This document shows, piece after piece, positions 6,133 to 6,491 of a DNA stretch of 6,491 bases (position 1 is its first letter; every line of letters starts with the position of its first letter). The notes beneath the pieces were generated by a model, which was given only the letters and a program-made list of their open reading frames with translations, was not told where the DNA came from and did no database searches. This stretch comes from Clostridiales bacterium (GTDB taxonomy: Bacteria; Bacillota; Clostridia; Christensenellales; DUVY01), in assembly GCA_031290295.1 (NCBI GenBank), contig JAITNT010000169.1, positions 1-6,491 of the forward strand, given 5' to 3'. Position numbers and translations under genes: made by a program.

Positions 6133-6347
6133 CCGACCAAGCGTGAATCGGCGCTGCGACAAGCCGCCCTTTACGGGCGGCGTGTCTTGCTTAATCCGAT
6201 TCAGTCGGACTTTTGCCGCGATAGACGCGTATGCGCGCTCGCTCCGCCTGCGGCGTTCGTCTCGCTTTTTCGCATTCGGGCGGACTTCATATGCATAGTC
6301 TTATCCTGGCTATTACTGCATACCCGTACGGTACGTGTAAAAGCCGC
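6133..6347 (+). repeat. Composite palindromic repeat, unit B2 (full copy, matches copy A)
   Basis: This is a near full-length match to 894-1113, in the same order: CCAAGCGTGAATCGGCGCT start, GCCGCCC-TTTA-GGGCGGC hairpin, CTTAATCCGATTCAGTCGGAC, a module 2 palindrome, CATAGTCTTATCC, and a GTAAAAGCCGC end. Differences cluster at hairpin tips and some arms: the apex is CGCC (6245-6248)/GGCG (6252-6255) instead of the 7-bp apex of copy A, and the GCGTATGCG arm has one mismatch with CGCATTCG. Together with B1 it forms a tandem of two units. Confidence 0.8.
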
Positions 6348-6423
6348 CTTGTCATTGGAACGCGAACCCCCCCGCGGAGCTGGGGAGAATAGAGTAAGCA
6401 GAAGCGGTAGGGTTAGTAAAAAA
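6348..6423. other. GTCATTGG-type element with C-run/G-run hairpin, no gene
   Basis: Directly after repeat B2 lies TTGTCATTGGAACGCGAAC, then a run of seven C, CGCGGAGCT and GGGG (6382-6385), able to form a CCCC/GGGG hairpin, then GAGAATAGAG. It looks like a diverged relative of the GTCATTG palindrome at 1192. The remaining bases to 6423 show nothing recognisable. Confidence 0.35.
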
Positions 6424-6488
6424 GATTCCTCCTATGTTAAAATGAAAGAGGTGTTGCAAGCCAAAGTCAAAAAAACATAGGAGGAATC
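6424..6488 (+). promoter_or_regulatory. Perfect 15-bp inverted repeat enclosing a Shine-Dalgarno site
   Basis: GATTCCTCCTATGTT (6424-6438) and AACATAGGAGGAATC (6474-6488) are perfect reverse complements around 35 bases. The right arm contains AGGAGG (6479-6484), and a start codon directly after the window edge (6492) would have seven bases of spacing. In RNA the stem would bury this site. The loop carries a 12-codon open frame (ATG 6442 to TAG 6480) that has no ribosome binding site. The gene it serves, if any, is outside the window; a transposase or other tightly limited gene is possible but unproven. Confidence 0.55.
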
Positions 6489-6491
6489 AAA

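Noticed and set aside
6442..6480. 12-codon open frame MKEVLQAKVKKT as a leader peptide
   Set aside because: No ribosome binding site precedes it; the upstream bases are the pyrimidine-rich left arm of the inverted repeat. Kept only as a note within the inverted-repeat entry.
1..6491. CRISPR array, tRNA, rRNA or riboswitch
   Set aside because: No regularly spaced direct repeats, tRNA-like cloverleaf or recognised riboswitch core was seen on reading both strands; the repeats present are palindromic and irregularly placed.

Overview
The window looks like chromosomal DNA of a GC-rich, low-complexity-intergenic member of the Firmicutes/Clostridia, probably an uncultured gut- or anaerobe-type lineage. 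The basis is the kind of MurG and D-Ala-D-Ala ligase encoded, a thermolysin-family (M4) protease carrying InlB/Listeria-Bacteroides-type repeats, consensus TATAAT promoters and purine-rich Shine-Dalgarno sites. The taxonomic call is an inference from protein flavour, not from a marker gene.

Layout. Bases 1-876 (+) are the 3' part of a D-alanine-D-alanine ligase gene, cut by the window edge. Bases 877-1287 hold no gene but a 221-bp structured repeat (copy A) and a short GTCATTG-type palindrome. Bases 1288-2346 (-) are murG, convergent with ddl. Bases 2347-2471 are a spacer with a 15-bp imperfect inverted repeat. Bases 2472-4937 (-) encode a large secreted, membrane-tethered M4 metallopeptidase with three C-terminal repeats. 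Bases 4938-5138 are a divergent promoter region with one promoter facing each way and a perfect 10+10 bp dyad sitting on the rightward -10 box. Bases 5139-6032 (+) encode an alpha/beta hydrolase of the monoacylglycerol lipase/lysophospholipase type. Bases 6033-6347 hold a tandem pair of units related to copy A (B1 and B2). Bases 6348-6491 hold another GTCATT-type element and a perfect 15-bp inverted repeat whose right arm contains an AGGAGG ribosome binding site, pointing to a gene that starts at or just after the right edge.

How the parts relate. Ddl and MurG both serve peptidoglycan precursor synthesis (Ddl makes the D-Ala-D-Ala dipeptide; MurG adds GlcNAc to lipid I), but here they are convergent and separate, not in one operon. 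The M4 protease and the hydrolase are divergent and have independent promoters. The most unusual content is intergenic: a composite family of stem-loop modules placed directly behind the stop codons of two unrelated plus-strand genes, in the same orientation, each stem-loop followed by the same CGGACTT flank, with the two arms of the apical hairpin changing together between copies. No mobile-element gene, CRISPR array, tRNA or rRNA was recognised.
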